A stretch of DNA of 64,000 nucleotides from Gaertneriomyces semiglobifer (lineage: Eukaryota; Chytridiomycota; Chytridiomycetes; Spizellomycetales; Spizellomycetaceae): NCBI GenBank assembly GCA_025558075.1, contig JAHLKF010000028.1:124001-188000 (forward strand). Direction: 5' to 3'. Under the pieces are notes generated by a model, which worked only from the letters and a program-made list of their open reading frames with translations, searched no databases and was not told the origin of the DNA. Shown piece after piece: positions 36,105-48,392 of the stretch (the stretch's first letter is position 1; every line of letters starts with the position of its first letter). Both the position numbers and the translations under genes were made by a program.

Positions 36105-36225
36105 ACGCCGCCATAGCAGACCTGGGCATCTTGAGCGCTCTAAAGCCGGGCGAACGCGGGTTCGATTCCGGGGAGGTGCACTTCGCAATGATAGATGCCC
36201 TGGGCTCGGTACTTTTGTTATTTTT
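36105..36225 (+). repeat. tRNA-derived SINE-like unit, copy 1
   Basis: Contains GGTTCGATTCC (36159-36169), a good Pol III B-box/T-arm, followed by GGGGAGGTGCACTTCGCAAT, then GATGCCCTGGGCTCGGTACT and a T-rich end (TTTTGTTATTTTT) that could terminate Pol III. The 5' half keeps GCCGCCATAGC, but no full cloverleaf can be drawn. Confidence 0.6.
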
Positions 36226-36361
36226 CGATTGCCTATATATATTTTAATGTTGTGCTCCTGAGACTCTCATGATCACTCACTGATGTCTCAATAGAGGCAG
36301 TCGAGGTTTACTTGAAAGTCGATCGACGTCAAACCGCCAATGCTTTCCCAAGGTGATTCCT

Positions 36362-36397
36362 TAGATGCCCTGGGCTCGGTACTTTTGCTATTTTTTG
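36362..36397 (+). repeat. SINE-like unit, copy 2 (3' tail only)
   Basis: Carries only the tail TAGATGCCCTGGGCTCGGTA followed by CTTTTGCTATTTTTT, with no B-box upstream. It is a 5'-truncated copy of the unit at 36105. Confidence 0.6.
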
Positions 36398-36429
36398 AAT
36401 GATTATTGCTGTTCAGGGATGACCCCATG

Positions 36430-36509
36430 GCGAACGCGACTTCGATTCCGGGGAGGTGCATTTCGCAATGATTGATGCCCTGGGCTCGGTACTTTTGTTA
36501 TTTTTTTTC
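36430..36509 (+). repeat. SINE-like unit, copy 3 (5' truncated)
   Basis: Begins GGCGAACGCGACTTCGATTC, continues with the same GGGGAGGTGCA, GATGCCCTGGGCTCGGTACT and an oligo-T tail. The B-box is altered (GACTTCGATTCC). Confidence 0.6.
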
Positions 36510-37393
36510 ATGAGCTTTTATGGTTGCCACCTTCTCATATTGTTGAGCATGTCCATCAAATCAATTGACGGTGTGGGTCGGCATGCTGATTGGGTCGGTA
36601 TCGGGAGGAAGACAATTTAGACAGCTTCTAAACACTAGGGCGGCAACATAGGTGCGCTCCGTACCAGAAGGGTATGAACATCAGCCCATGGGAAAATGCC
36701 GGCCTTTTTACAGCGGACAAGATGTTATAGAGATGGCTAGGCCTGCAATACGCTTGTTCTTCGGATGCGAGGCGCACCGCAAGAAATATTAGCTATTGCG
36801 ACGCACAGCGACTTTCCTCGTCGGTCGCAGGCTGCCTTCGTCATTTCATTCAAGCCGGTTAGAATAGAGAGGCCTACTGGTGCTGGAGATGCGGAAAGGA
36901 GTTACAACTGCCGAGGGATGAGATTGATCAAGCGTTCATCCATCAGCATAATCACAATTGTGCAGTATGATGCCGACGAGGTATAATGATGAGGAACCAT
37001 ATTGGATTCAATAGCTAGCGGAACGTCATTTTTGACAAGCGTCACGAGCACCGTTTTGCCGAACTTGCGTGATAATGAGTCTCAAAAAGCTGATCTGTAG
37101 TCGGTATTGGTTGCCTCTGATGTACATGGTTGAAAGATGGCATTCCCTCGATGGATCTAGCAATGGCATTACCGGCCCATATATATAGGAGTCCTGCTCG
37201 AGTAAGCATAACTCCGCTACGCGCTTCGAGTCAGGTAGGTCGGTTGGCTCACAAAATTCCAAGTACTATAAATAGAACTGCCTCGAATGCTAACTTACGT
37301 TATTGCTATTATGGACCTGCAATTGGATCTACAAGTGGAAGTCAACTGGGGTGTTTGGGCATCAGAAACTGAGTTGGCAGTTTGGCCAGTAAA
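36510..37393. other. Right flank of the repeat island and talin upstream region
   Basis: No supported gene. TATATATAGG at about 37179-37188 is a possible TATA element roughly 210 nt upstream of the talin start codon. The plus-strand frame 36765-36986 has no recognisable content. Confidence 0.45.
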
Positions 37394-40300
37394 ATGAGCC
37401 ATCTCTCAGTAAAAATTACAGTGGTGGGCCTTGGGCTCACCAAGACAATGCAGGTAAGGAAACCAGAATTCGAGGTCGGCCACGCCAGAGTAGCATATCT
37501 TTTACGTTTTAATGAGTTGTAGTTTTCGGGGGACCTATCGGTACACGATGTATGCCGAGAAATCCGCGAGAAGTTCGGCGAGGGAGCCGGTGGAACCGAT
37601 CATGGACTTCTATGGCCTGAACGAGGAATATGGCTGCAACCCACGAAATTGTTGGACTTTTACGACCTTAACTCGGGGGATGCGCTCGAATACCGGAAAA
37701 AACACCGCATGCTACGTGTTAAAACTATGGATGGAAGTGTCAAAACTGTGTTGGTGGATGAATCATTACCAGTGCAGCAGCTTGTAGATATTATCTGCGA
37801 GAAAATTGGAATTGCGAATTCAGAAGAGTATTCTATTTTACCGGAGAATCCGATAGCAGACAAACTCCTCGATGCAAAGGGAAAGCCTAAAGATACCGTC
37901 AAAGCTTCATCTGGCAAGAAGGGTATCTATCAAACCCTAGAGGGTGATCAGTCCCATTGGTTACATCCTGAGAAGACTTTGCGGGAACAAGGGCTCACCG
38001 AAACGGACACTGTCATGCTGAAGAAGAAATTCTTCTTTACTGATGCCAACATTGACCGGAATGATCCGGTACAACTCAACTTGATGTACAATCAAGCCAA
38101 GGAAATGATCTTGAGTGGCAAGCATCCATGCACTTTGGATGAAGCTGTACAGTTTGGAGCAATTCAATTGCAAGTTCAGAGCGGGGGCCACGAACCAGAC
38201 AAGCACAAACCAGGCTTCATCAAATTGAAAGAGTTCATACCACCGGAGTACTCCAAAGGAGGGAAGGACTTGGAGAAGAGAATCTATGCCGAGCATTCCA
38301 AACTGCAAGGGCTAGGAGAGCTGAACGCCAAGTTTCGCTATGTACAATTATCCAGAAGTTTGAAGACATACGGTATAACATTCTTCCTGGTCGAGGTGGG
38401 TGTGGTTGTACGTTGTTCGTTTTCGATCCTAATTATTAACTAATTGGCATCTCATCTGACAGGACGAAACAGTTAAGAAGAAGAAGAATGCGCATTTCCT
38501 ACTAGGTGTTACCAAGCAGTCGGTGGTGAAATTGGACCCAATAACAAAAGATATTCTGAAAGAATGGCGTTTGACACAGCTCCGCCGTTGGGCCGCGTCT
38601 CCGAATTCCTTCACCATGGATTTCGGTGACTACGCTGACGCCTACGTTTCTGTCAAGACCCAGGAAGGGGAACAGATTTCCCAGTTAATTGCTGGGTACA
38701 TTGATATCATTGTGAAGAAGAAGAAGGAAGCTGAGAAAGTGGTTGAGATTCCTCAGGAAGAGCAAGCTACTGTGGAAGATTATGTTGCACCAGGGAAAGC
38801 AACCAATGTGGGGATGGTCGCTGGCGGAGCGCGAACGGCGCAAGCTGGAATGGTACCGTCGACCACCGGAATGGTTGCGGACGGCATGCGACCGGGATGG
38901 GGACGTGCCGGCCAAGGCTGGGGCGCTCCACAGTTTGGAGCTCCTGGCGGATTCAACACCGTCAATGCCGAAATCAGTGGTGCCCAGCAAGCTATGATGC
39001 AAAATATCAGCAACGGATTTGCAATGGTAAATAATGCCGCGGCAGACATGAAAGCTGCAGCAAACCTACCTCCACTCGGAAACGATGCTGCTGCTTTGCA
39101 GTGGAAGCAGCATACGGTAGATGTCAATGCCGAAACAGTGGCTGGCCAGCTGATTGCGAATTTAGCTGCTGCAGGAAGCTTGATGAATCATGCTACGGGT
39201 TATCCGGAAGAAATGAACTACGAGGTCATCGGAGCGAACATTGCCACCCTTACGTCTAACTTGGGCCAAATGGCTCAGGGAATCAAAATTCTTGCTGGAT
39301 TACAAGAATCGGCAGATGATCAAGAGAGTTTGCTCGCAGCCGGGCGTGCGGTAGCACAGGCTGCTGCAAAGCTCCTTGAAGCTGCACAGCCAATTTGCAT
39401 GGGTCACACCAATCGTGAGGACTTTTTCGCATCTGCAACAAATGTGGCTCGCACGTCTGCCGAGTTACTGGGCATGATGGGACGCTTGGAGGTATTGGAA
39501 GACTTCCAGAATGTCTTGATGGACGCCGCTAGGACCGTTGCCAAAACAGCCACAGAGTTGGCTGCCAGTGCCAGACCAGTGGCCGCCGGTTGCAAAGACC
39601 CCACCGAGCAACAGGTGATAGTGTCCGACGCCCAGAGAATGGGTGAAGCGGCCGCGGCAGTGGTGGCCTGTACGAGCGTTGTGTGCCCAGCAGTTACGAA
39701 TACCCAATGTTTGGACCAGCTACTGGAATCCGCCATGTTGATGCGAGAAGGGATTGAGCAGCTTGTGAGCTCCTCTGAAGCCTCTAGCAACGGTCGTGCT
39801 CAGCAGGTGCTGAAAGAAGCGGCCCAAAAAGTAGAACAAGCTGTCGCAAACCTGATAGACAAAGCGAAGAAAGGACCCGGAGGAATTTCTGATAACCCTC
39901 TTGATCTTCAACACGATGCTGTTCTCTCCTCGATTGATACATTGCTGGAAAATATGGACTCCGTTGACAGTATTGTCAATGGTGCTCGTGATCTCACACT
40001 AATCAGCATGCAGTTTGTGAACATGCTGAAAGGAATGGGTTTGGACATGAATGATGAAGACGAGCGTGCTCGCTTATTGGACGCCGCCCGACTACTAGGC
40101 GATGCCACATCTCGCATGGTGGCCGGTGCGAAAGATGCAGCGCGAAATCCCAATGACCCCAATGCCCAGGCACGGCTGCAAGATGTCGTCAATTTCATGC
40201 GGGACACAGCAAATATCGCTATTGGTGCGCAACTTCGGACAAAGGCTTTCAACAAGCTTGTCAAGGCAGCCCGAGATGCCATCGCATCATCGAATCAATT

Positions 40301-43300
40301 GATTTCAGCCTCTCGTACAATTGCACAGTCCAACCGAAACCAAGCGTCGCAGTTGCAACTCAATCAGGCGTCTAAACGTGTGACCGAACTCATTCCGGCC
40401 CTTTCTACCGCCATGAAGACCTCGGCTACCGAGCCTGGAAACCTCGTTGCTCAATCCAAATTGATTGAAGCAGCGAAAAAGTTCATTCAACCCGGAAATT
40501 CCCTCATTGGCAGTGCGAAAGTTGCCGCGCCAACTACGGCAGAATCATCAGCCCAGTCTAATCTCGTCACAGCCATCAACCAAAACTCTGTCGACCTACA
40601 TAATCTGCAGAAAGCAATGGCCCTAGCGGAAGAGGCGAGTGTTGGGTTAGAGCTCGAAAGTGCGTTGGTATCCTTGGAGGCATACCAAAAGGAGCTGCTT
40701 GCCGCTTCAGCCAATCCCGGAGGTTTGATTCCTTTGGAAGGTTACAGTACCGACGTGTCGCAAATGGAATTGCTTTCGGCCATCAAGGCGCTGCAAGAAA
40801 GCGTTTTCCAATTAGCCAGTGGCGTACAACAGAGTAATTCCAAAACTGCGGGAACTGCAGCGACGGATTCCGTTGCCGCCTTGCAATCGTTATCATTCTC
40901 AGCCCTGGCGTTGGCCGCATCGGAAGCCGATCCAAACATTCGACGTGACTTGCTTCGCGCGGCGAATGGAGTCGCGGACGCCTTGAATGCTTTGCTCGGC
41001 AGCACGAAAGAAGCCCTAGATGACCCAGCGTTAATCAACGAATTTGATAAGGTCGCCCTACGTATGACAAGCGCAATAGCAGAAATTGCAGAGTTCTTGC
41101 CAGGACAGCGTGAATTGAAAAAGGGTCTGGAGGAGATCCATGCAACTGCCGTCCGGTTGGCGACGAGTGGACTCACACCTGCTCGGGCTGGTACGGAGAG
41201 TTTCCAAACCGCGCAGATGCGACTACAGACAACCGCTACTGGGTTAACTGTGGCCGGTAACCATTTGGTGACTGCGACTCGTGGAGCACCGACAGAAATA
41301 CCACAGGCCGTTACGGCATTTACATCCGCCTTCAAAAAGCTCTATGCTGCGTCAACAATTTATGCGTCAGCAACACAAGACCAGACGGTTACAGGTCATC
41401 TCCACCAGCGTTTGAGGGGCACCGCAGAGGCCTGTGCGTTGATGCTGGCAGCGGCGAAATCCTCTGCAACTGACCCGAGCAACTCCTCCCACCGTACGGA
41501 ACTGATGACGGCAACGCAAGGAATTGGAAACGCCATCAATCAATTGCTTGAGGTTTGTTCTGCGGCTGCACCGGGCCACAAGGAGTGCAACGATGCGCTG
41601 CAAATCCTCAACATCGCAAATGCTCAACTGGATTCCGTCAATGAAGCTCAAGGCCAAAGCCAGGATACATACAGCGAAATAGTGGCAATGGTTTCTGCCT
41701 CATCTAAAGAACTGGCGACCAAACTGAATGCTCTCAACAGCAACATTCGATCAGGCAATGTTACGTCGTCGGCAGCAGAAACAAAGTCGGTTGCTGAGGC
41801 GGTGCTTACAATCACTCAAGGAAACGTACGGGCTGCCTATCTTGTTGCTACAGCAGACCAATCGTCCACTGCCGCGATCCCGCCTCCCCTTGACCAAGCG
41901 TTCTTCAACCAGTCCGCACAGGATGTGCGGGAGGCCTGCAGGCGGCTCATCAATCCCGCGAACTTGCAACAGGAAATTTTGGACATTGCCGCTCTCATTG
42001 CGAAATATACCGCCAACCTCTGTAACGCGTGCAAGCAGGCTGGCGTCAACCCTGACATCACCGCGGGATCCAAGCAGACGTTCATCCAGGCAGCTAGGGA
42101 TATTGCTGGAAAGACCTCTGCGTTGGTTGCAACTATCAAACCACTGGCAGTGAACCCTAGTGACGAGGCTCGTCAAGTTTGTCAAGAGCGGGCACAGCCG
42201 CTGGTGGATGCTGTGGAAAAGATTGTGAACTTTGCATCGTCAGCCGAGTTTGGTGGAACAGAGGCGAAAGTGGGGACGGCGGCTGCAGCTGCTCAGAAGC
42301 CCATCATGGCAATTACGCAAACGCTCATTGCTGCAGCTCAAGACTTTGTGGGTACTGTCAAGCTTGTTTGCAGTGACCCGAACGACCAGGGTTCTCTGCA
42401 ACTGTTACAAGCTCAGCAACGTGACATGACCGACGCCATGCAACGAGCGCTTCAGACCGTGTCCAGTTCGGCCCCCGGTCAGAAAGAATGCGAAGAGGCA
42501 CTAGGTAAACTGTCCGAGGCAACTGCTGCCGCAGATAATGCCATAATGGAAGCCACCGTAAACAACCTGGAACCACAGGCTGGCGCGCCCGCCTCAACGG
42601 CTGCGCTTGCTGACAACGTGAGAGCCATTGCCAGTTTAGTAGATGTGATTGCAAAGGCGGCAAAGGAGAACGCCTCGCAATTAGGTGGTTCGGCTACACA
42701 GATCCCTGTTCTTTACGGCCAGGTAAAGTCAGCACGATGCACGACACATTCTTCGGCTGCTCAATAACCCGTTTCTCTTTCTAGGTAACAACGGCAGCGG
42801 TGGCGTTCGCGTCAAACATTGTGGATATGCAACAGCAAATGAGCGTCCTCGAACAGGTCAAAGCGTTAGGTGACGCACTCAATACCTTTGTATACGCTGC
42901 GAAAACGCAGGGTGGGAACTCGCGGAACACAGCGGGTGTCAAAAAAGTGGACGAAGAAAAAGCCAAAGTCCGAGTGACGGTGAGCAAGCTAGCAGCAACG
43001 CTCGAAGGCTCCCGTGATGAATCCGGTGAATTCCTTAAAGCCGTTGAGCAAATTGAGGCAGTCGTGGCCGCTTTGGAAGAGAAAGTCCCGGAACAAGTCA
43101 CCGACCCGTATCATATCTTTGAACAGCACATTGATTCTGTCGGTAAACAAATGGTGGCAACTGTCGGGGACGTGCTCTCCAAAGCAAAAACCCCTGATCA
43201 TTTCCGCAAAACTGCGCTGCAAATTGCTGGATCTTACGAACAGATATGTGTCAAAGCAGGCTGTGCTATACGAGCTACCAACGATCCGAAAGTGCAAGAG

Positions 43301-45220
43301 AACTTGCGTGACTCGCTTCGTGGCCTGGGAGCGGCGGGTATCAAGCTGGTAGAAGCCATCCGACACGCCAGTGGAAAGAGTGCAGCTGACCAGGTTGCGC
43401 GCAACAAGCTCTCTGGGGCAGCACGCGAAGTCTCTGCCGCATTGGCCACTCTGATGACCACCGCCAAGGAGGGCTCAAAGGGATTACTTCAATGCCAAGC
43501 TGCCACGGCCAATATCAACGATATCATTGGAGAGTTTGAGAGCACCCTTATTTTTGCTCAAGCTGGTCAACTCGATCCCGTTGATACCAAAGACAACTTT
43601 GCACGTCATAAAGATTCGCTATTGGCCGCTGCTCGCGATGTTACCGAATACATCAAAAACTTCATTACGGGAGTGACAGGCACTCAGGATGAACTGGGAG
43701 TCCTTGCGACGTCAACGGTGCAAGCTTTGGATGTACTCAAGAATGAACTGCGAGTGGGTGCCGTGTCCATTACTTCTGCTGACAAGTATATGCAGCAGCA
43801 GCTTCTCAGTGCCGGTAGAGATGTTGCTGCAGGCATGCAGGCTCTGATCAACACTGCTACCAACGCATGCGGGAAACCGCCGAATGATCCTGTCATGATT
43901 GAATTGGGTGGGACAGTCAAGCAGGCCTTCATTGCTATGACAGGGTTAATCCGCTCCACCAAAACTCTTGGTGACGAAGCAAGTCGTGGAATCAGGGCGA
44001 TCGAAGGTGCAATGGCGGAAGTGGACGAATCCATTAATGTGCTTGGATCGGCTGAGCCCGCCCAAGGTACTGCTTTACCAGACGAAGTTGCCGGATCGGC
44101 CAAATTGCTTGCCACAGCTGCGGCGTCCTTGGTGTCAGCTGCTTCAGGAAAGCAAGAAGAGTTGGTTGCAGCTGCCAACGCTGTAAAGAAGCAAATGCAA
44201 GATCTGGCGCGTGCCGGAAAGGCCGCAACAGAAAAAGCGCCGGACGAGAAGAAGAATGCTATGATTGAAGCGACCACTCAGGCAGGCAACGCTGTGAAGG
44301 GCTTGCTGAATCGCGTCAAGGCCTTGCAAGAAAGCAATACTCCCGAGAACAAGAGTGCAGTTCAAGCGAGTGCCAAGGATATTGCCATGTCTGTTAATGC
44401 CATCGTCAAGGCAGCTGAAAGTCTCATTCCGGGAGGATATGTCGATCCAAACGATCCCAATGTTGTTGCTGAGCGTGAGTTACTCGCAGCCGCTGCGTCT
44501 ATCGATGCCGCTGCGCGTAAGCTCGCTGCGCTCGTCCCGGCGGAGAGGCCGCGTGCAGCGAACGAAGATCTCAACTTTGAAGAGCAGATCCTTGAGGCCG
44601 CTAAAGCCATCGCCGCCGCGACAGCTGCAGTGGTCCGGTCCGCTACTGGCGCACAGCGTGAGTTGGTCGCCAAAGGCAAAACTGGACCTAGAGAAGAACA
44701 AATGTACTTTTCTGACGGTACATGGAGTGACGGTTTGGTGAGTGCTGCCAAGTTGGTTGCGGGCGCCACCAGTGATCTGTGTGAGGCCGCCAATCAGGCC
44801 ATCAAAGGAAAGATGGAAAGAGAGCGGGTTATCGTGGCTGCCAAGAGTGTCAGTACATCGACTACACAGCTGTTGTCGGCCGCAGTTGTACGCGCCGATC
44901 CCAACTCACAGGCGCAGATCCGTTTGCGCGCGGCTGGGAAGGCCGTCACTGGGGCGACCGACAACCTTGTCAAGGCTGCGGAAGCGAACATGGCCTTTGA
45001 CGAGGCGGATCAGGTCTCGTCGTTGATGACGGCTGCCAGCGGCGTGGGTGGTGCGATGCAGAGCAGAGTTGCAGAAATGGAAGCGCAAGTCGCCATTTTG
45101 AAGATGGAGAAAGAGCTCGAGAGGGCACGTATGAAGCTGGCGTCTGTACGTAAAGGAAAGTACGATGCTGGCAAGAAAGACGCGCGAACTGGTTTGAGGC
45201 CTGGCGCGCCATCACAATAG
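37394..45220 (+). CDS. TLN: Talin
   Basis: Adaptor linking integrin-type adhesions to actin. Exons 37394-37453, 37523-38395, 38463-42722 and 42785-45220, 2,542 residues (human talin-1 2,541). The FERM head starts MSHLSVKITVVGLGLTKTMQ and includes GIWLQPTKLLDFYDLNSGD, EYRKKHRMLRVKTMDGSVKT, KKFFFTDANIDRNDPVQLNL and the F3 region RWAASPNSFTMDFGDYADAY with QISQLIAGYIDIIVKKKK. A Gly/Met-rich linker follows (about 430-480). The rod is a long series of Ala-rich helical bundles. The C-terminal I/LWEQ actin-binding region ends in the dimerisation helix KMEKELERARMKLASVRKGK. The last exon starts with GTA right after CAG, fixed by phase. Talin is lost in yeasts and other Dikarya but known in chytrids, amoebae and animals. 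No truncation or frameshift is seen. Confidence 0.96.
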
Positions 45221-45549
45221 TAGTCAAGTGGACAAAACAATACCCCGGTAATCACAATTTCTCTAGAGGCCCATAGCTTTGTATAATCGTTTTTGTACTG
45301 TAAAAGCACGTTATTTGCCCACCACAGGAAGTTTCCCACTGGCGGAACGTGGGAAAATTGATGCGAATCCTTGTACCACAGGAAAAAACAAACAGTTACA
45401 TGTACTTGGTTCACCCTTACTCCCAAGTAGGGCCCTTAACGCCAGCCTTACTAGCTTGATCTGCCAGCTCGCCCTGGTTCAATGTGTCAGCCATTCCAAA
45501 AGTGTCCACCCTAATGGGTACCTCAATAGTCAGTACCTGAACCTGAGGG
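45221..45549. other. Convergent intergenic region
   Basis: 329 nt between the talin stop and the 3' end of the small minus-strand gene. No gene seen; presumably the two 3' UTRs. Confidence 0.5.
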
Positions 45550-46050
45550 TTATAATCCAGCCGAAGGATGGACAAACCTCATCTTTCCCAGACGATCCGC
45601 TGCCAGATGGGCAGGAACTTGTGAATTTCTGCCTGTGCGATCAACCAGTTCCCGTTGCGCCATCCCACTCGCATGAAGGAAAGGATTCTCGGCCGAATCG
45701 ATAATGTTCCCACTGCGTTCCGTCACGCTTTTCACATGTTGAGGAATGGTGCTCTGCGCCGCTTGGCTGGATTCGTACTGTTAAAAGCAGTACATGTTAT
45801 GAGCTACCGGTGCTTTTGTCTCTGCGAGGTTCAAAACGGTTGCGATTACCTGCGCATGGGTCTTTTGTGTTAACGGGTATCTCTCTGACATTTTCTCAGC
45901 ATACGCGTGTGCTTCGGCGTCGGCAATCTTTTGCTGCTTGTTGGGAGAAGCTTCGGCGAATTCGGCGATGTCGTGACGAACGGTCGACGATGGAGGAATG
46001 GCAGTGCGCAGATCTGTGACAACATTATTCAAAACAGAATTTAATACCAT
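45550..46050 (-). CDS. Small protein of unknown function
   Basis: Two exons on the minus strand, 46050-45850 and 45777-45550, 142 residues. The intron runs CAG|GTAATC to TTTTAACAG and is 72 nt, a typical size. A later GTAGC donor would leave a 30-nt intron, so the earlier one is preferred. The protein starts MVLNSVLNNVVTDLRTAIPP, has an Ala/Lys/Glu-rich helical middle (NKQQKIADAEAHAYAEKMSE) and ends GKMRFVHPSAGL. No domain recognised. Coding support is the open phase across a good intron. Confidence 0.55.
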
Positions 46051-47176
46051 GGAAAAGAAGCTAACACTGTACTATTGAATACACACATTCGCTGTCCCCC
46101 GAAGCAGCACCAGGAGCAGCGTTCTTCGAGTCGTTGAAAAAGGACATTTTTTACGATCTAGAAGACAATGATTTGGAAAGTTTCCCACTTCAAAATGATC
46201 TGATAGAGTGCGGTTCACCATCTAGGAGACGCACATTCAAAGGGCAGTGCTTCGAGGAGGATGGGATTTAAAAGAGCCATCCCAAGCCCTCGCATGATAA
46301 TTACATCACAATGGCTTGAGCGGCTTTCGGGTGGGAACATTGGCGGACGACGACGCATTACTATGAACTCATTCTGAGCCAATCTACAACCGCAACCGAC
46401 AGGCGTATATATAGAAAAGAACCCATGCGTAAGGCAAGTTAGCATGGCCAACACTTGGCGGGTTCCCATCATTCAATGCAAGCCTCATCTGTAAAATTTA
46501 AAAGTCAAGGCGGTCTAGATCTAGATCTAGATCATATAGACTTGAATTGACACATTAATCTTGCAAGAGGCATCACCACTCGCTGCACATCACATTCAAA
46601 TTCAAGATCAACGGTCGCAATCCATTCTCAGTTCTCAGAGCAAGATGGCACGCCCAACGAAGACGGTTCTCATCCCGTTTGCTTTGAATAAAGAGTATGC
46701 CCTTGTGGCACAGCCATGCATTCCACGAACGCCCTCAATAATAATGAACCCCAATCAAATTCACGGCGGTGTCCTATTAATAACAAACTTGTGCTGCACC
46801 TGAACATGAATTTGCATCGAGGCTTCAATAGTAAGGCACCGCCCAACTGTACGTAATCAACGCGGGGACCCTAACACTGCCGCTAATAAATTAAAGGTAA
46901 TGAATTGAAGCACAACGTGAAACGCGGGCATCAAAAACGGAGGCGAAGGAGTGAGTGACAAAGTGACACGTACGACGACGAACGTCGCCAAGAAGACTTA
47001 GAAGAAGAAGATGAACGAGCAGCCGCCAACGCAGCCATCAACAAGCAAGCATTGGAGGCGGGAGATTGAGATAAAAGGAAAGTACACATAGACCCGCTTG
47101 CGCCAGGATTTTGCAAGGTGGTGAGAAAGAAACTACTACGAGATATCATCGGAACGAAGAAGGCACAATCTACGCA
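46051..47176. other. Intergenic region, no gene seen
   Basis: About 1.1 kb. A short GATCTA tandem repeat lies at 46512-46533. Plus-strand frame starting ATG 46646 (52 codons) has no recognisable content and is left out. Confidence 0.5.
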
Positions 47177-47676
47177 ATGTTGAACAAGCAGAGTGTGCTA
47201 ACAATCCCGCTGCTGCTCGCCGGATTGGCCCACGCTCAAAATCAGGGAGAAGTTGTCGTAGTTCGCCCCGTCATCAGCGAGGAACAACAGCGCTTCAACA
47301 TGATCGGTACGTTTTCCCATGTTACTGCCGGGAAACGAAATATCAAAAACATGTAATGCTAACCATGATTACATATGTAGTGCGTAGCATTCTTCTAGGC
47401 GTTTTTCTCCTTGCGACAATCTTCTTCGTTGTCATTTGGACTCGTCGAGTAAAAGCCCGCAAAGCTCAGGAAGCTCAAATGCTTGCTATGGGCATCCCAT
47501 TAGGACAACCAGCGTACTACCCGCCTCCACAGTATTTCGCGCCGCATCAAGTTGGCCCGCAAGGCCCTGTTCCCAATAATTATCAGCGGTCACAGGATCC
47601 TAAGCTTGCCGGAGATACTCCTACTTTTACTGCCCCGCAACCCTCGTACGCTGGGGACACCATTCCACGGAGATAA
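47177..47676 (+). CDS. Single-pass type I membrane protein, function unknown
   Basis: Exons 47177-47306 and 47381-47676, 141 residues. A signal peptide is visible (SVLTIPLLLAGLAHAQNQ), followed by a short lumenal segment of about 25 residues, one transmembrane helix (SILLGVFLLATIFFVVIW) with positive residues after it (TRRVKARK), and a Pro/Tyr/Gln-rich cytosolic tail (PAYYPPPQYFAPHQ) containing PPxY-like sequence. Such tails recruit WW-domain proteins, for example Rsp5-type ubiquitin ligases. No named family is recognised. Confidence 0.7.
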
Positions 47677-48392
47677 GCACAGTTTCTCCTTTCCGGTCCG
47701 AGTATGTATTTCCCTCCCTTCTCAGAATGTAGATATCATGTAGAGAATCAGTTTTGTTCTACCCACAGTTAGGTATGTAGATATTTAGATAGTACGTTTA
47801 GTTGTAATTGCAGAGAAAGTTTCATCATGCACATGTCAACTATGGAGCAGCAACAAATGTATGCTTCTTATACTCGCAAAAGGAAAACGATAGTCCTTCG
47901 GCGCCTATGTGAAGCGACCTAGCCATCGAGAGGTATCAAAAAGATACAACCGAGGATCTAGGCCCTTTTGATCTGCGCCTGACACAACTGGAGAACAAGC
48001 AAACACTAGCACGCTCTCTCGCCAATCGAGGCGTAAACAATTACTCACAAACTGTTCGGTGTTCCAAAACAAGTGGGAAAATACCCCTACAAACGTGGAG
48101 TGATATCGTTGCCGAAAAGACAAGATGACCCTCCACGAACACCTTTTGAACACGTCGACCTTTACGGTCATAGGTGTCAAAATTTGATCTTCGTCCCATC
48201 ATACGCGTGTAAGGAAAACGATAGTCCTTCCCGCACCTAGTAAGGGACGGCCGTTCATTGGTATCGTATCTTCAATTCTCTAGCACAAAAAAACGGTATC
48301 ATGCCAGTGCGAGGGTTTGCATACGCATCAGTTTCTTATTACGCTTTCTTGCCGTACACCACAAAACTGCGGGATCCCCTACGCTCCCCCGC
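47677..48392. other. Intergenic region with a 20-nt direct repeat
   Basis: No supported gene between two converging genes. AAGGAAAACGATAGTCCTTC occurs at 47880-47899 and again at 48211-48230, each able to form a short AAGGA/TCCTT hairpin. Minus-strand frame 48180-47905 is not supported. Confidence 0.6.

Noticed and set aside
36105..36180. A functional tRNA gene
   Set aside because: The B-box is good but the T stem mismatches, acceptor strands do not pair and no anticodon loop can be drawn.
45778..45807. A 30-nt intron in the small gene at 45550-46050
   Set aside because: Too short for this genome; the donor at 45849 gives a 72-nt intron with the same phase and a better splice signal.
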